38,701 nt of DNA from a virus. Under the pieces are notes generated by a model. The model was given only the letters and a program-made list of their open reading frames with translations. It made no database searches and was not told the DNA's origin. The stretch spans positions 1-38,701 of IMG/VR virus record IMGVR_UViG_3300032288_005529; one strand, given 5' to 3'. The position numbers were made by a program, and so were the translations under genes. Positions within the stretch are counted from its first letter, which is position 1. The number at the start of each line of letters is the position of its first letter. Shown here piece by piece: positions 21,639 to 28,083 of this stretch.

Positions 21639-21896
21639 ATGACACCTGAGCAAAAAGCATTTCAATCCATTTTCCCATCATGGGTTCTTGTTCGCCAGGG
21701 TGAAAAAACTGGTGCTAGATATGCCAAGGGGCAGTTAACGATTTGGTTAATTGATTTGGCCTCCGGCCCTCGTGCAACGCTTCAGATACAGGGGGGAAAG
21801 CGTCCCCTGTATAAAGGACGTGTTACCGAAAACTTTGAAGAAGCCCTTAACGATGTTAAGGGCTTCCTGGAAAAAAACTTTCCGGGCATGGTTTGA
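21639..21896 (+). CDS. Hypothetical protein, 85 aa
   Basis: First gene after the duplicated promoter. Beta-rich (PSWVLVRQGEKTGARYAKGQ; TIWLIDLASGPRATLQIQGG) then a helix (NFEEALNDVKGFLEKNF). No family recognised. The strong promoter and stable leader suggest high expression, perhaps from the lysogen. Confidence 0.65.
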   Translation: MTPEQKAFQSIFPSWVLVRQGEKTGARYAKGQLTIWLIDLASGPRATLQIQGGKRPLYKGRVTENFEEALNDVKGFLEKNFPGMV

Positions 21897-21913
21897 TGTT
21901 TAGGAGGATGGGG

Positions 21914-21991
21914 ATGTTTTCAATTGTTTATTTGCAGTTGAGAGATAAGGCAATAAAACAAATGTCGTATAAAACTCGAAATTCCTTTTAA
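21914..21991 (+). CDS. Possible 25-codon leader peptide
   Basis: ATG 21914 has a near-perfect AGGAGG seven bases upstream (21902-21907). It encodes MFSIVYLQLRDKAIKQMSYK then TRNSF and stops inside the CRISPR-like repeat. It may be a real micro-protein or simply a ribosome-loading site. A longer in-frame ATG at 21896 overlaps the previous stop (TGATG). Confidence 0.35.
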   Translation: MFSIVYLQLRDKAIKQMSYKTRNSF

Positions 21992-22011
21992 TGCCTATCA
22001 GGAATTGAAAC
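21975..22011 (+). repeat. Solitary CRISPR-repeat-like element, copy 2
   Basis: A 37-nt sequence on the plus strand ending ATTGAAAC, matching copy 1 at 33 of 37 positions. Differences cluster in the first five bases plus one in the loop. The inverted repeat AATTCCT/AGGAATT is kept. It lies between two genes of a rightward unit, in the sense orientation, with no second repeat or spacer. Confidence 0.6.
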
Positions 22012-22052
22012 TGGGACATTAGCTTATTACCTAAAATTATGGAGGTTTTAAA

Positions 22053-22223
22053 ATGAAAACAAAAGAAGCAAAAGAACCAAAAACATACAATATCAAACCC
22101 AAGACCCTGTGGAGACAGGGATGGGAAGACGGTTATATGGGGAGAAGCAATAATCAGCCGCAAAACCCTCAATACGCAGATGGTTACTGGCGAGGCATCG
22201 AAGACGCGATGCTAGATGAGTAG
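22053..22223 (+). CDS. Hypothetical protein, 56 aa
   Basis: Begins after GGAGG at normal spacing. Lys-rich N-terminus, then LWRQGWEDGYMGRSNNQPQN, PQYADGYWRGIEDAMLDE. The paired W..G...GY segments suggest a short repeated motif. Its stop overlaps the next start by eight bases (ATGAGTAG). Below common length cut-offs, but well supported by the ribosome site and overlap. Confidence 0.6.
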   Translation: MKTKEAKEPKTYNIKPKTLWRQGWEDGYMGRSNNQPQNPQYADGYWRGIEDAMLDE

Positions 22224-22359
22224 GTGCAAATTGAGTAGGTGCAAATTTTGTGGGAATCCCCTTGCACCTCAAAACCGTTCAGGGTACTGCAAGGAACATC
22301 GAGAGAAAAGCCCTGAACGGAAAAAACGCCCCAATTACAAATATCGCAAGAAAAAATAA
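22216..22359 (+). CDS. Small zinc-finger protein, 47 aa
   Basis: CKFCGNPLAPQNRSGYCKEH with a C-x2-C ... C-x2-H pattern, then a very basic tail (PERKKRPNYKYRKKK). A perfect 15-bp tandem duplication (22219-22248) doubles SRCK near the N-terminus in frame. Homologous to the start-less frame at 17567-17704, on the opposite arm of the integrase. Likely nucleic-acid binding. Confidence 0.65.
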   Translation: MSRCKLSRCKFCGNPLAPQNRSGYCKEHREKSPERKKRPNYKYRKKK

Positions 22360-22367
22360 CAGCCATC

Positions 22368-22397
22368 ACCCTCCTATGATCGGAGGGTTTTATTTTG
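22368..22397 (+). terminator. Rho-independent terminator
   Basis: ACCCTCC (22368-22374) pairs with GGAGGGT (22382-22388), then TTTATTTT. Ends the rightward unit that began at 21536. Confidence 0.8.
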
Positions 22398-22444
22398 GCA
22401 GGACGTGATGGGATGAATGCCCGGAGGTATTGAGTCGAGATTAT

Positions 22445-22511
22445 TAAAAAGATTGAGAGAGTAAGGTGCGAATCTTACTCTCTCGGAAAGTCAATCATTC
22501 TCAATTATTTT
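22445..22511 (-). ncRNA. Candidate small RNA, about 65-70 nt
   Basis: On the minus strand an extended -10 promoter is followed within about 30 bases by an 11-bp perfect hairpin (22474-22484 with 22455-22465, 8-nt loop) and AATCTTTTTAATAA. This is a complete short transcription unit with no reading frame. The outer GATTG/CAATC can extend the stem. Gap 22398-22678 otherwise holds nothing coding that I can see. Confidence 0.5.
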
Positions 22512-22516
22512 CAATA

Positions 22517-22544
22517 ATTATACCATATTTAAACATTAAAACAA
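22517..22544 (-). promoter_or_regulatory. Extended -10 promoter for the small RNA
   Basis: Minus strand TTGTTT (22539-22544), 16-bp spacer, then TGG TATAAT (22517-22525), a consensus TGn-extended -10. It points away from the PAPS-reductase-like gene and toward the hairpin at 22455-22484. Confidence 0.55.
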
Positions 22545-22678
22545 ATATTGATCAATTAAAGACATAATCCCCCTACAAATTATGGTATTTTGTGTTAGGA
22601 TAAAATGAATTAGATTTGATTCGACACGCTCAACAAATCAACTTTTTACAAATTAATTAACCTCAATAAAAGAGAAAA

Positions 22679-23659
22679 ATGGTAACACAATTAGACCTGT
22701 TTGGGAATCATGTTGATGTTCAAGCTAAAGATCCGATCTGGATTTTAAAAAATAGACCTGCACCCGATCCAAACTCCCCCATAGTTGTGAGTTATGGAGG
22801 AGGAACCAACAGCACCGCCATGTTAATTGCAATGGTTTTAAAGGGCATTAAACCCGATTTAATTCTGTTCGCAGATACCGGGGGGGAATTGCCGGAGACG
22901 TATGAATGGGTTAATACGTTTTCTGATTGGTTGCATAATCAAGGATTCCCATCTGTGACTGTTGTAAAACGAGGTAAAGTAGAAGCAGTCAGGGAGCGCA
23001 AGGCGTTAGTTGTTAAATGGGATGTAATAACGAAATCTTTTGATTGGTTCCTTTTATCTCTGTATTTAGGCATCTTGTCCAATGGAAATCAATTTTTTGA
23101 ATACTCTAATTTGTACGAAAAGTGTATAACATTAAAAGCTCTACCATCAAGGGTTTTTAATAAAGGGGAATGCTCTATTAACTATAAAATAAAACCTCAA
23201 CAGTCCTATTTAGAGGGCTTTTACTCTGATATTATAGGGGACACCAAAATCAGAATGTTTATAGGTTTTCATTCCGAAGAAATAGGGAGATTAATCAATA
23301 AAAAGGAAGATCCTTTTGAGACGGAATTTTATAGAAAAGAATATCCATTAATAGAGTGGGGTTTAAATCAAAAAAATTGTATTAGTTTAATAGAATCTAT
23401 TGGTTTAGGTGTCCCTCCGAAATCAAGTTGTTTTTTTTGCCCAAATAGGAAGCCCTCCGAAGTTCTTTTTTTAAAAGAAAAATACCCTGAACTTTACGAT
23501 GCAGCCTGTTTTATGGAGGAAAATTTTGCAGATAGAGCTAAAGAGATTGTGGGATTGGGGCGAACTTGGAGATGGTTGGATTTAGATAAATTGTCAGCAT
23601 TAGAGCAACTCATAATTGACAATAAACAGGAATCAAGAAGATGCGCGTGTATTGATTAG
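22679..23659 (+). CDS. PAPS reductase-like PP-loop (adenine nucleotide alpha-hydrolase) protein
   Basis: A 326-residue protein. The PP-loop VVSYGGGTNSTAMLIAMV (about 36-53), the LILFADTGGELPETYEWV segment and a C-terminal SCFFCPNR Cys pair are those of phage PAPS-reductase/DndC-like proteins. They activate a substrate with ATP, in some relatives for sulfur or nucleotide modification. Single gene between a terminator and tmk. Whether it modifies DNA, tRNA or sulfate cannot be told from sequence alone; no DndB/D/E partners are in the window. Confidence 0.8.
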   Translation: MVTQLDLFGNHVDVQAKDPIWILKNRPAPDPNSPIVVSYGGGTNSTAMLIAMVLKGIKPDLILFADTGGELPETYEWVNTFSDWLHNQGFPSVTVVKRGKVEAVRERKALVVKWDVITKSFDWFLLSLYLGILSNGNQFFEYSNLYEKCITLKALPSRVFNKGECSINYKIKPQQSYLEGFYSDIIGDTKIRMFIGFHSEEIGRLINKKEDPFETEFYRKEYPLIEWGLNQKNCISLIESIGLGVPPKSSCFFCPNRKPSEVLFLKEKYPELYDAACFMEENFADRAKEIVGLGRTWRWLDLDKLSALEQLIIDNKQESRRCACID

Positions 23660-23707
23660 CTTTTGATACAATAGAAACTGTACACAAAAGCTTCAATATT
23701 TTTAGCC

Positions 23708-23734
23708 AAAGCGGGAGTTAAACCCCGCTTTTTA
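23708..23734 (+). terminator. Terminator between convergent genes
   Basis: AAAGCGGG (23708-23715) pairs with CCCGCTTT (23724-23731), followed by TTAATG. Separates the PAPS-reductase-like gene from the leftward tmk. Confidence 0.75.
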
Positions 23735-23737
23735 ATG

Positions 23738-24373
23738 TCAAAATAACCTTGCCTTCAAATATTCCCGATCCTCCTCTGGAATCAGGGGAATAATTAACTT
23801 TTTAATCTCTTCAAATACCAGATCCTCCGACTGGTTAGCATCGATAACAGTCCAACCATGTTGACCTGCCAACTCCAGATATCCAAGCCGTACACGCTCT
23901 AAGAATGGGCGATCGCTTTCCATACAATCCAAGGGTTCTGTTTTGCGACTAAGGGCATTCTCCACAAAGCAATCCAAGATAATCGTTAGGTCGGGCTTTA
24001 ATCCTTCTGTTGCCTCACTGTTGAGCCGTTGGATGCGTGGGATATCTAACCCGTGTCCATAGCCTTGATAGGCGAGTGTTGATGGAGTGAAGCGATCGCA
24101 GAATACCCAAAACCCACAATCGAGCATGGGTTTGATTATAAACTTACAATGCTCCCGTCTATCTTCTATTAATAAATCCAATATTAATAAATCCAACTGT
24201 CTCACTGGGGTGAAGTGGGTTTCCTTTAGCTGTTTTCTAGTCTTTTTGTCAAAGGGTTCCTCAGTTCTGTAGAGCTTGATCTTAGTATTAATTTTTAACC
24301 ACTCGATTAATCGAGTCAAAATCGTACCTTTCCCACTTCCATCTATACCGTCAATCACAATAAATTTGTGCAT
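23738..24373 (-). CDS. tmk: Thymidylate kinase
   Basis: A 211-residue P-loop kinase that phosphorylates dTMP. Walker A IDGIDGSGKGT (7-17), RTEEPFDKKTR (about 36-46) and DRFTPSTLAYQGYG (about 93-106) are all present; LID-region residues follow. Likely pairs with the phage NrdB to raise dTTP during replication. Two HIP1 sites lie inside. An inverted repeat AGGGTGT/ACACCCT (24390-24423) lies in its promoter region. Confidence 0.9.
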   Translation of the reverse strand: MHKFIVIDGIDGSGKGTILTRLIEWLKINTKIKLYRTEEPFDKKTRKQLKETHFTPVRQLDLLILDLLIEDRREHCKFIIKPMLDCGFWVFCDRFTPSTLAYQGYGHGLDIPRIQRLNSEATEGLKPDLTIILDCFVENALSRKTEPLDCMESDRPFLERVRLGYLELAGQHGWTVIDANQSEDLVFEEIKKLIIPLIPEEDREYLKARLF

Positions 24374-24728
24374 AAATCCTCAATAGTAAAGGGTGTTTAA
24401 GATATTAATTTAGATGACACCCTAGATATTAACTAGCACATAGTTATTTTAACAAAAATTACAGCATTTTTTACTTAATAGATGTTAAATAATAGTGAAA
24501 TTAAATACTTGAATTAAAATACTTAAATCCCTATATCCTCTCCGGGCTGAGTGAAGTGATTGCGATCCGTGCCTTTTCCGGGGTTGAGTGTCTAGAGTCT
24601 TAAACCCCTATCAGCAAAGGGATTCACCCACTAGGGGCTTGAGGAATAAAAAATTTTTGCTCTACCTGTTGACACCTGTTGACGCTTGTTGTAGTATTAG
24701 AAATGTAGAAACAACACAGGAGAAAATC
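24374..24728. promoter_or_regulatory. Divergent regulatory gap between tmk and gene 24729
   Basis: A/T-rich left part with the inverted repeat 24390-24396/24417-24423, a candidate operator for tmk. The right part (24538-24640) is G/C-richer and could fold: CCCCTA (24604-24609) with TAGGGG (24632-24637). It may be a structured leader, but I cannot match it to a known riboswitch. No gene seen. Confidence 0.35.
24669..24697 (+). promoter_or_regulatory. Promoter with tandem 10-bp repeat
   Basis: TTGACA (24669-24674), 17-bp spacer, TAGTAT (24692-24697). The block ACCTGTTGAC occurs twice in tandem (24664-24683) and overlaps the -35, so it may also be a regulator site. Drives gene 24729-25109. Confidence 0.65.
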
Positions 24729-25109
24729 ATGAAAGTTATCAACGCCACGCCGCACGCCATTGTTATTTGCTCAAATGAAGGGGTAACTCAAGACCCCAAA
24801 ACCAAGCAGTTCACAGCCGGAAGTGTGACTCCGTTATTCACACTTCCCCCATCAGGAATCATACCCCGTGTGGCAATTGCCAACACCGAATCCGAGCCTA
24901 TTCTCGGTATTCCCGTCCAGTCAGTACAGTATGGAGAGATTGAGGGGCTACCCGAACCCTCTCCCGATGTCTTCTATGTCGTATCGGGACTGGTAGCATC
25001 CGCCGCCGTTAAAGTTGGGCGGACAGATTGTTTAGCTCCTGGTGCGCTAGTCCGAAACGCCAACAACCCTTCAGAGGTTCTAGGCTGCCTTTTTTTGCAA
25101 AAGCCTTAA
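24729..25109 (+). CDS. Phage protein of the MKxxNxTPHxIV type
   Basis: 126 residues from ATG 24729 (AGGAGAAAATC upstream). MKVINATPHAIVIC, a central SVQYGEIEGLPEPSPDVFYV and LAPGALVRNANNPSEVLGC match a widespread small phage family that I recognise by pattern but whose role I do not know. The frame ends 12 bases after a run of seven T (25090-25096), where a -1 slip would continue into a zinc-ribbon frame. Confidence 0.7.
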   Translation: MKVINATPHAIVICSNEGVTQDPKTKQFTAGSVTPLFTLPPSGIIPRVAIANTESEPILGIPVQSVQYGEIEGLPEPSPDVFYVVSGLVASAAVKVGRTDCLAPGALVRNANNPSEVLGCLFLQKP

Positions 25110-25225
25110 TAGTCAGAGTTGGCGACGGTTGCCCTCGGTGTGGTAGCCATAAGATAGTCAGATATGGCTATACCGAACACCGTCGTCGTCGCCTCAAATG
25201 TAAGGATTGCGGAAAACTATTTTAA
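25091..25225 (+). CDS. Zinc-ribbon frame, possibly a -1 frameshift extension
   Basis: Encodes ALIVRVGDGCPRCGSHKIVR then YGYTEHRRRRLKCKDCGKLF: a C-x2-C/C-x2-C zinc ribbon like those of IS1 InsA and transposon proteins. No good start codon: TTG 25028 lies deep within the upstream gene. The frame is joined to gene 24729-25109 by a -1 shift at T TTT TTG (25091-25097), giving a 165-residue product. A stem GGTTGCC/GGTAGCC (about 25128-25149) lies just downstream. Confidence 0.5.
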   Translation, partial: FFAKALIVRVGDGCPRCGSHKIVRYGYTEHRRRRLKCKDCGKLF

Positions 25226-25232
25226 CTTTAAT

Positions 25233-25258
25233 CCCTCTAAACATTTAGAGGGGTTTTT
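25233..25258 (+). terminator. Rho-independent terminator
   Basis: CCCTCTAAA (25233-25241) pairs with TTTAGAGGG (25244-25252), then GTTTTTATT. Directly follows the zinc-ribbon stop. Near-identical to the terminator at 25646-25674. Confidence 0.85.
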
Positions 25259-25306
25259 ATTGATTTATTAGGTATAATATAGATGATGCTTAAATAAGGA
25301 TAAATC

Positions 25307-25387
25307 ATGGTTAGTTATTTAACCCTTTTTGTTGTTTGTTTATTGTTTGGGATTGCTGGTGTTATGCTCGCCAATAAATTAAGTTAA
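25307..25387 (+). CDS. Tiny membrane peptide, 26 aa
   Basis: AAGGA lies seven bases before ATG 25307; TATAAT (25273-25278) upstream. The product MVSYLTLFVVCLLFGIAGVM then LANKLS is one hydrophobic helix with a short basic end. Similar small hydrophobic genes occur at 18050 and 8289. Role unknown. Confidence 0.5.
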   Translation: MVSYLTLFVVCLLFGIAGVMLANKLS

Positions 25388-25407
25388 TTAAACTTCGTTC
25401 ACAAGCA

Positions 25408-25533
25408 ATGTCAAATATTCCTGTAATGAAATTAATACAGGTAACTTGTAGTGAGTTACCTGTATTTGCTGATCGTCCAATTGAAATCCAGGTGTACACA
25501 GAAATTATACCATTATTTAATCTTAATTTGTAG
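25408..25533 (+). CDS. Possible small protein, 41 aa
   Basis: Open frame MSNIPVMKLIQVTCSELPVF then ADRPIEIQVYTEIIPLFNLN. No clear ribosome site. Its beta-like amphipathic pattern looks real, but the evidence is only the frame itself. Confidence 0.35.
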   Translation: MSNIPVMKLIQVTCSELPVFADRPIEIQVYTEIIPLFNLNL

Positions 25534-25564
25534 GTTTAAAGCGTCATTCTTGAGAGTGTCAATC

Positions 25565-25708
25565 ATGACGTTGATTAGGGTTAATTTGTTTTCTGGGTCG
25601 GGTTTCTTGGTTGGTATTTTTATTCATGTTTACTTGGGGGTTAAACCCTCTAAATATTTAGAGGGTTATTTTTTACTCGGTTTGAACAAAAACGTTTCCC
25701 AAGTTTAA
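25565..25708 (+). CDS. Doubtful 47-codon frame crossing a terminator
   Basis: ATG 25565 opens a frame beginning MTLIRVNLFSGSGFLVGIFI, hydrophobic. It runs through the terminator stem at 25646-25665, which argues against full-length expression. Kept as a weak candidate. Confidence 0.2.
   Translation: MTLIRVNLFSGSGFLVGIFIHVYLGVKPSKYLEGYFLLGLNKNVSQV
25646..25674 (+). terminator. Rho-independent terminator, twin of 25233-25258
   Basis: CCCTCTAAA pairs with TTTAGAGGG over a two-base turn (in practice a 6-8 nt loop), then TTATTTTTT. Faces the end of the leftward late operon (gene ending 25712). Confidence 0.75.
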
Positions 25709-25711
25709 TGA

Positions 25712-26404
25712 TTATCGACTAATCACTAACGTCGTAGTCTCAGGTAATCTCACGTCAGGATAAGCCACTCGCCAAACATCGTGACTATAGAGGTTTTTGA
25801 ATTCATACCGAGCGTCTGGCACTTTCTTAATTTCTTTACCCATCTTCAAACTGAGAGCTTTGAGCGATCGCCAATCAAATCTTGACTCATGGATTTTATT
25901 GAACTTAGCGATCCGAACGATAGAGGAGTAATCGAACAACTCATCCAACGCTTCAGACAGTTGATGATTTTCAGCCTCAAGCAACGCTTTCTCAGCTTCT
26001 AACAGTTCTTTAGCTTCTACCTCTGCAATTAACGCCTTGAGAGCTTCTTTATAGTTTTGGGGAAGTGACGCAGGCTTTTGGCTTAATTTGTCTTTAGCTA
26101 CTGCAAACGCTTTAACGAGGTTAACCTTGCAATTTATAACTTGCTCTGTGTTCCGAGAGAATGTCATTAAGAGGGTAGCTTGATCTTCTGTCAGATAGGC
26201 AATGTTCTCAGGACGACCGCCCCGACTCCCTTCTAGGGGTTTCGACACAGCAAATGTAATAACCCCAAACCCTTGCTCTATAACGCTTTGATGTTTTTTG
26301 ATGTTTTGTATTAATGCTCTGTGTTCAATTCCCAGTTCCTCAGCAATCAGTCGAGAATCAACAACTAAAGCACCATTCTGTGTGGTAATGTCAAGAATAG
26401 CCAT
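25712..26404 (-). CDS. Rha-family phage regulator / antirepressor-like protein
   Basis: A 230-residue protein. The N-terminal VVDSRLIAEELGIEHRALIQ followed by NIKKH and NIAYLTEDQATLLMTFSRNT is the Rha domain. A coiled-coil (about 118-155, alternating LLEAEKALLEAENHQLSEAL) follows, then a C-terminal KilA-C/ANT-like domain (SLKALSLKMGKEIKKVPDAR). Rha plus ANT-type proteins act as lysogeny/lysis regulators. Last gene of the long leftward series, with its own operator-like region at 26434-26529. Confidence 0.85.
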   Translation of the reverse strand: MAILDITTQNGALVVDSRLIAEELGIEHRALIQNIKKHQSVIEQGFGVITFAVSKPLEGSRGGRPENIAYLTEDQATLLMTFSRNTEQVINCKVNLVKAFAVAKDKLSQKPASLPQNYKEALKALIAEVEAKELLEAEKALLEAENHQLSEALDELFDYSSIVRIAKFNKIHESRFDWRSLKALSLKMGKEIKKVPDARYEFKNLYSHDVWRVAYPDVRLPETTTLVISR

Positions 26405-26433
26405 GTTTACTCCGTTAAAGTAATTCGTGGTTA

Positions 26434-26529
26434 GACTTAATTAGAAGTTTAGGCTTTTAATTAAGTCGTCTATTTATATTATAATATAAATTCAATACTT
26501 TGGTTTAATTTAGTAAAACTATATAGACT
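26434..26529 (-). promoter_or_regulatory. Operator/promoter cluster upstream of rha
   Basis: GACTTAATTA (26434-26443) and TAATTAAGTC (26458-26467) form a perfect 10-bp inverted repeat, and GACTTAATT recurs near 26526. Between them is a 20-bp perfect A/T palindrome (26472-26491) holding TATAAT-like -10 sequences on both strands. Fits a regulated promoter for rha. Confidence 0.6.
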
Positions 26530-26576
26530 TAATTGCAGTCGCTCAAACCTTCAAAAAATGCACCCTACATTATCAG

Positions 26577-26750
26577 TTAGACACCCTTAATCCATTGCTT
26601 CAAAAGATTGTCTTTGATCATCGATTGCTTCAACAATTCCATGAGATAATCCTGCGCCTGTTCCAAGTTTAGCGTCTTCACTTGTTCATTTAGCATCTTT
26701 AACTTGAATTGTTGCTCTAACGATAAATCTGGCGATTGAATCTCTTGCAT
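26577..26750 (-). CDS. nblA: NblA, phycobilisome degradation protein
   Basis: 57 residues from ATG 26750 with AGAGGG upstream. DLSLEQQFKLKMLNEQVKTL then NLEQAQDYLMELLKQSMIKD, NLLKQWIKG matches NblA (LSLEQQF ... QAQ-[DE]-[FY]-L ... M) along nearly its full length. NblA bridges phycobilisomes to the Clp protease so that the antenna is degraded. Freshwater cyanophages such as Ma-LMM01 and PaV-LD carry it. Placed between the methyltransferase and rha in the late leftward series. Below common length cut-offs. Confidence 0.88.
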   Translation of the reverse strand: MQEIQSPDLSLEQQFKLKMLNEQVKTLNLEQAQDYLMELLKQSMIKDNLLKQWIKGV

Positions 26751-26792
26751 AATTCCCTCTTTAGTTGTGTTAAAAATTGAGTTAATTATAAC

Positions 26793-27626
26793 TCAAAATA
26801 AGCTTAATTGTTTAAATTCCGGTATATTTTCTTGATTAAAATTTTCTAAAATTGTATCGTTTTCTACCGTTTCCCTTGGTTGGTTTACTCGTTTGCAAGC
26901 TATGTCAAAATATTCCTTTTCCTTCTCAATACAGATATAGTTTCGGTTTAATTCTTTGCAAGCGATCGCTGTTGTTCCACTACCACAAAAGGGGTCTAAA
27001 ACTAAATCACCAGGGTTTGTTATCCATTGAATCAATGTAGAAATAAGTTGAACTGGCTTTTGCGTGGGGTGTACGGTTCTTTCGTTTACCTTCATACAGG
27101 GTTTATTGGGTGACTCAATAACGTCTGTTTGATGCCTAGTTCCGTGATTAACCTCAACAAAACCTTCTGGATTTCCCATGTTAAGCTGTTTCCATGCGCT
27201 TCTTTTTAACCCAGGAGATCTTTTTATATATGGAACTCCTGGTTTAAGTATTTTATTAAAAGTTAGTTTTTCTACAGTGTAGTTTGGATACGCAAAAACG
27301 GCATACATTTCCATTTGCGAAGGCGGTTTCTTGGCATTATAAGATCTAAATCCATGATTGGGTTTTAACCACGCTCCTGTCCATCTTATAGGGAAATATA
27401 GAGATAACTGTGCTAACAATTCTATACTTCCAAAACTTGCTATCTGCCCGTTTATTTTGAGTTTTAATAACAATAGTTTAGCCAATGTTTCAATACAATA
27501 ATTCGTTGTATCAAATTCTAACTTCGTTGTTAGATAAGGCGGATCAGTAATCACAGCATCAATTGACTTGTCAGGAATATCCTTTAAAACTTCAAAACAA
27601 TCGCCATGAATAATTTGATTAATCAT
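26793..27626 (-). CDS. DNA adenine-N6/cytosine-N4 methyltransferase
   Basis: A 277-residue MTase of the beta-like order: catalytic DPPY (28-31, in VITDPPYLTTK) precedes the SAM-binding DPFCGSGTTAIACKELNR near 215-232. HPTQKPVQLI (about 187-196) lies between them. Target site unknown. With the C5-MTase at 13828 the phage carries two solitary methylases and no visible restriction enzyme. A HIP1 site (26962) lies in the gene. Confidence 0.93.
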   Translation of the reverse strand: MINQIIHGDCFEVLKDIPDKSIDAVITDPPYLTTKLEFDTTNYCIETLAKLLLLKLKINGQIASFGSIELLAQLSLYFPIRWTGAWLKPNHGFRSYNAKKPPSQMEMYAVFAYPNYTVEKLTFNKILKPGVPYIKRSPGLKRSAWKQLNMGNPEGFVEVNHGTRHQTDVIESPNKPCMKVNERTVHPTQKPVQLISTLIQWITNPGDLVLDPFCGSGTTAIACKELNRNYICIEKEKEYFDIACKRVNQPRETVENDTILENFNQENIPEFKQLSLF

Positions 27627-27759
27627 ATTATATTTGTTGCGGCGAACTTACCATAATTCTATGTTTAAACTGCATTCGATATTATTCAACAAATCAAAAA
27701 GTAGAACACCCTGAATCTAATTATCTCTTTTCCCTGTCAATCGGGGTAAGATTTAACTT

Positions 27760-28038
27760 TCATTTACTCGCTACCAATTCCTTTAAAGTTTTACCCGCCG
27801 AAAAACTGGGTTTAACTGTTGCAGGGATTAACAAAGATTCCCCCGTCTTGGGATTCCGTCCTTCGCGCTCTTTTCGTTCCAAAGTCTTAAACGTTCCGAA
27901 CCCGACTAAAACTACATCCTCTCCCTTAGCTATCGTTTCTGTGATTACGTCGAGGGTAGCACCTAAAACGTCGTGAACCGTCTTTCTAGGCAAGCTTACA
28001 CGGTCGGCGATCGCTTCAACTAATTCCTTTTTATTCAC
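27760..28038 (-). CDS. hup: HU-family DNA-binding protein
   Basis: A 92-residue protein with the full HU pattern: MNKKELVEAIADRVSL, VVLVGFGTFKTLERKEREGR and NPKTGESLLIPATVKPSFSA, then GKTLKELV. Dimeric, bends and packages DNA; may help packaging, replication or integration. Normal length. Contains a HIP1 site. A 130-base gap on its left (27627-27759) holds no gene I can see. Confidence 0.93.
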   Translation of the reverse strand: MNKKELVEAIADRVSLPRKTVHDVLGATLDVITETIAKGEDVVLVGFGTFKTLERKEREGRNPKTGESLLIPATVKPSFSAGKTLKELVASK

Positions 28039-28083
28039 AATAAAATCTCCAATTGTTAATAGTATTATATAACAAAAACATTC

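Noticed and set aside
6875-22011. CRISPR array
   Set aside because: The two repeat-like elements are 15 kb apart on opposite strands with no spacers and no cas genes.
24538-24640. Known riboswitch upstream of gene 24729
   Set aside because: Some pairing is possible, but I could not match the conserved core of any riboswitch class I know.
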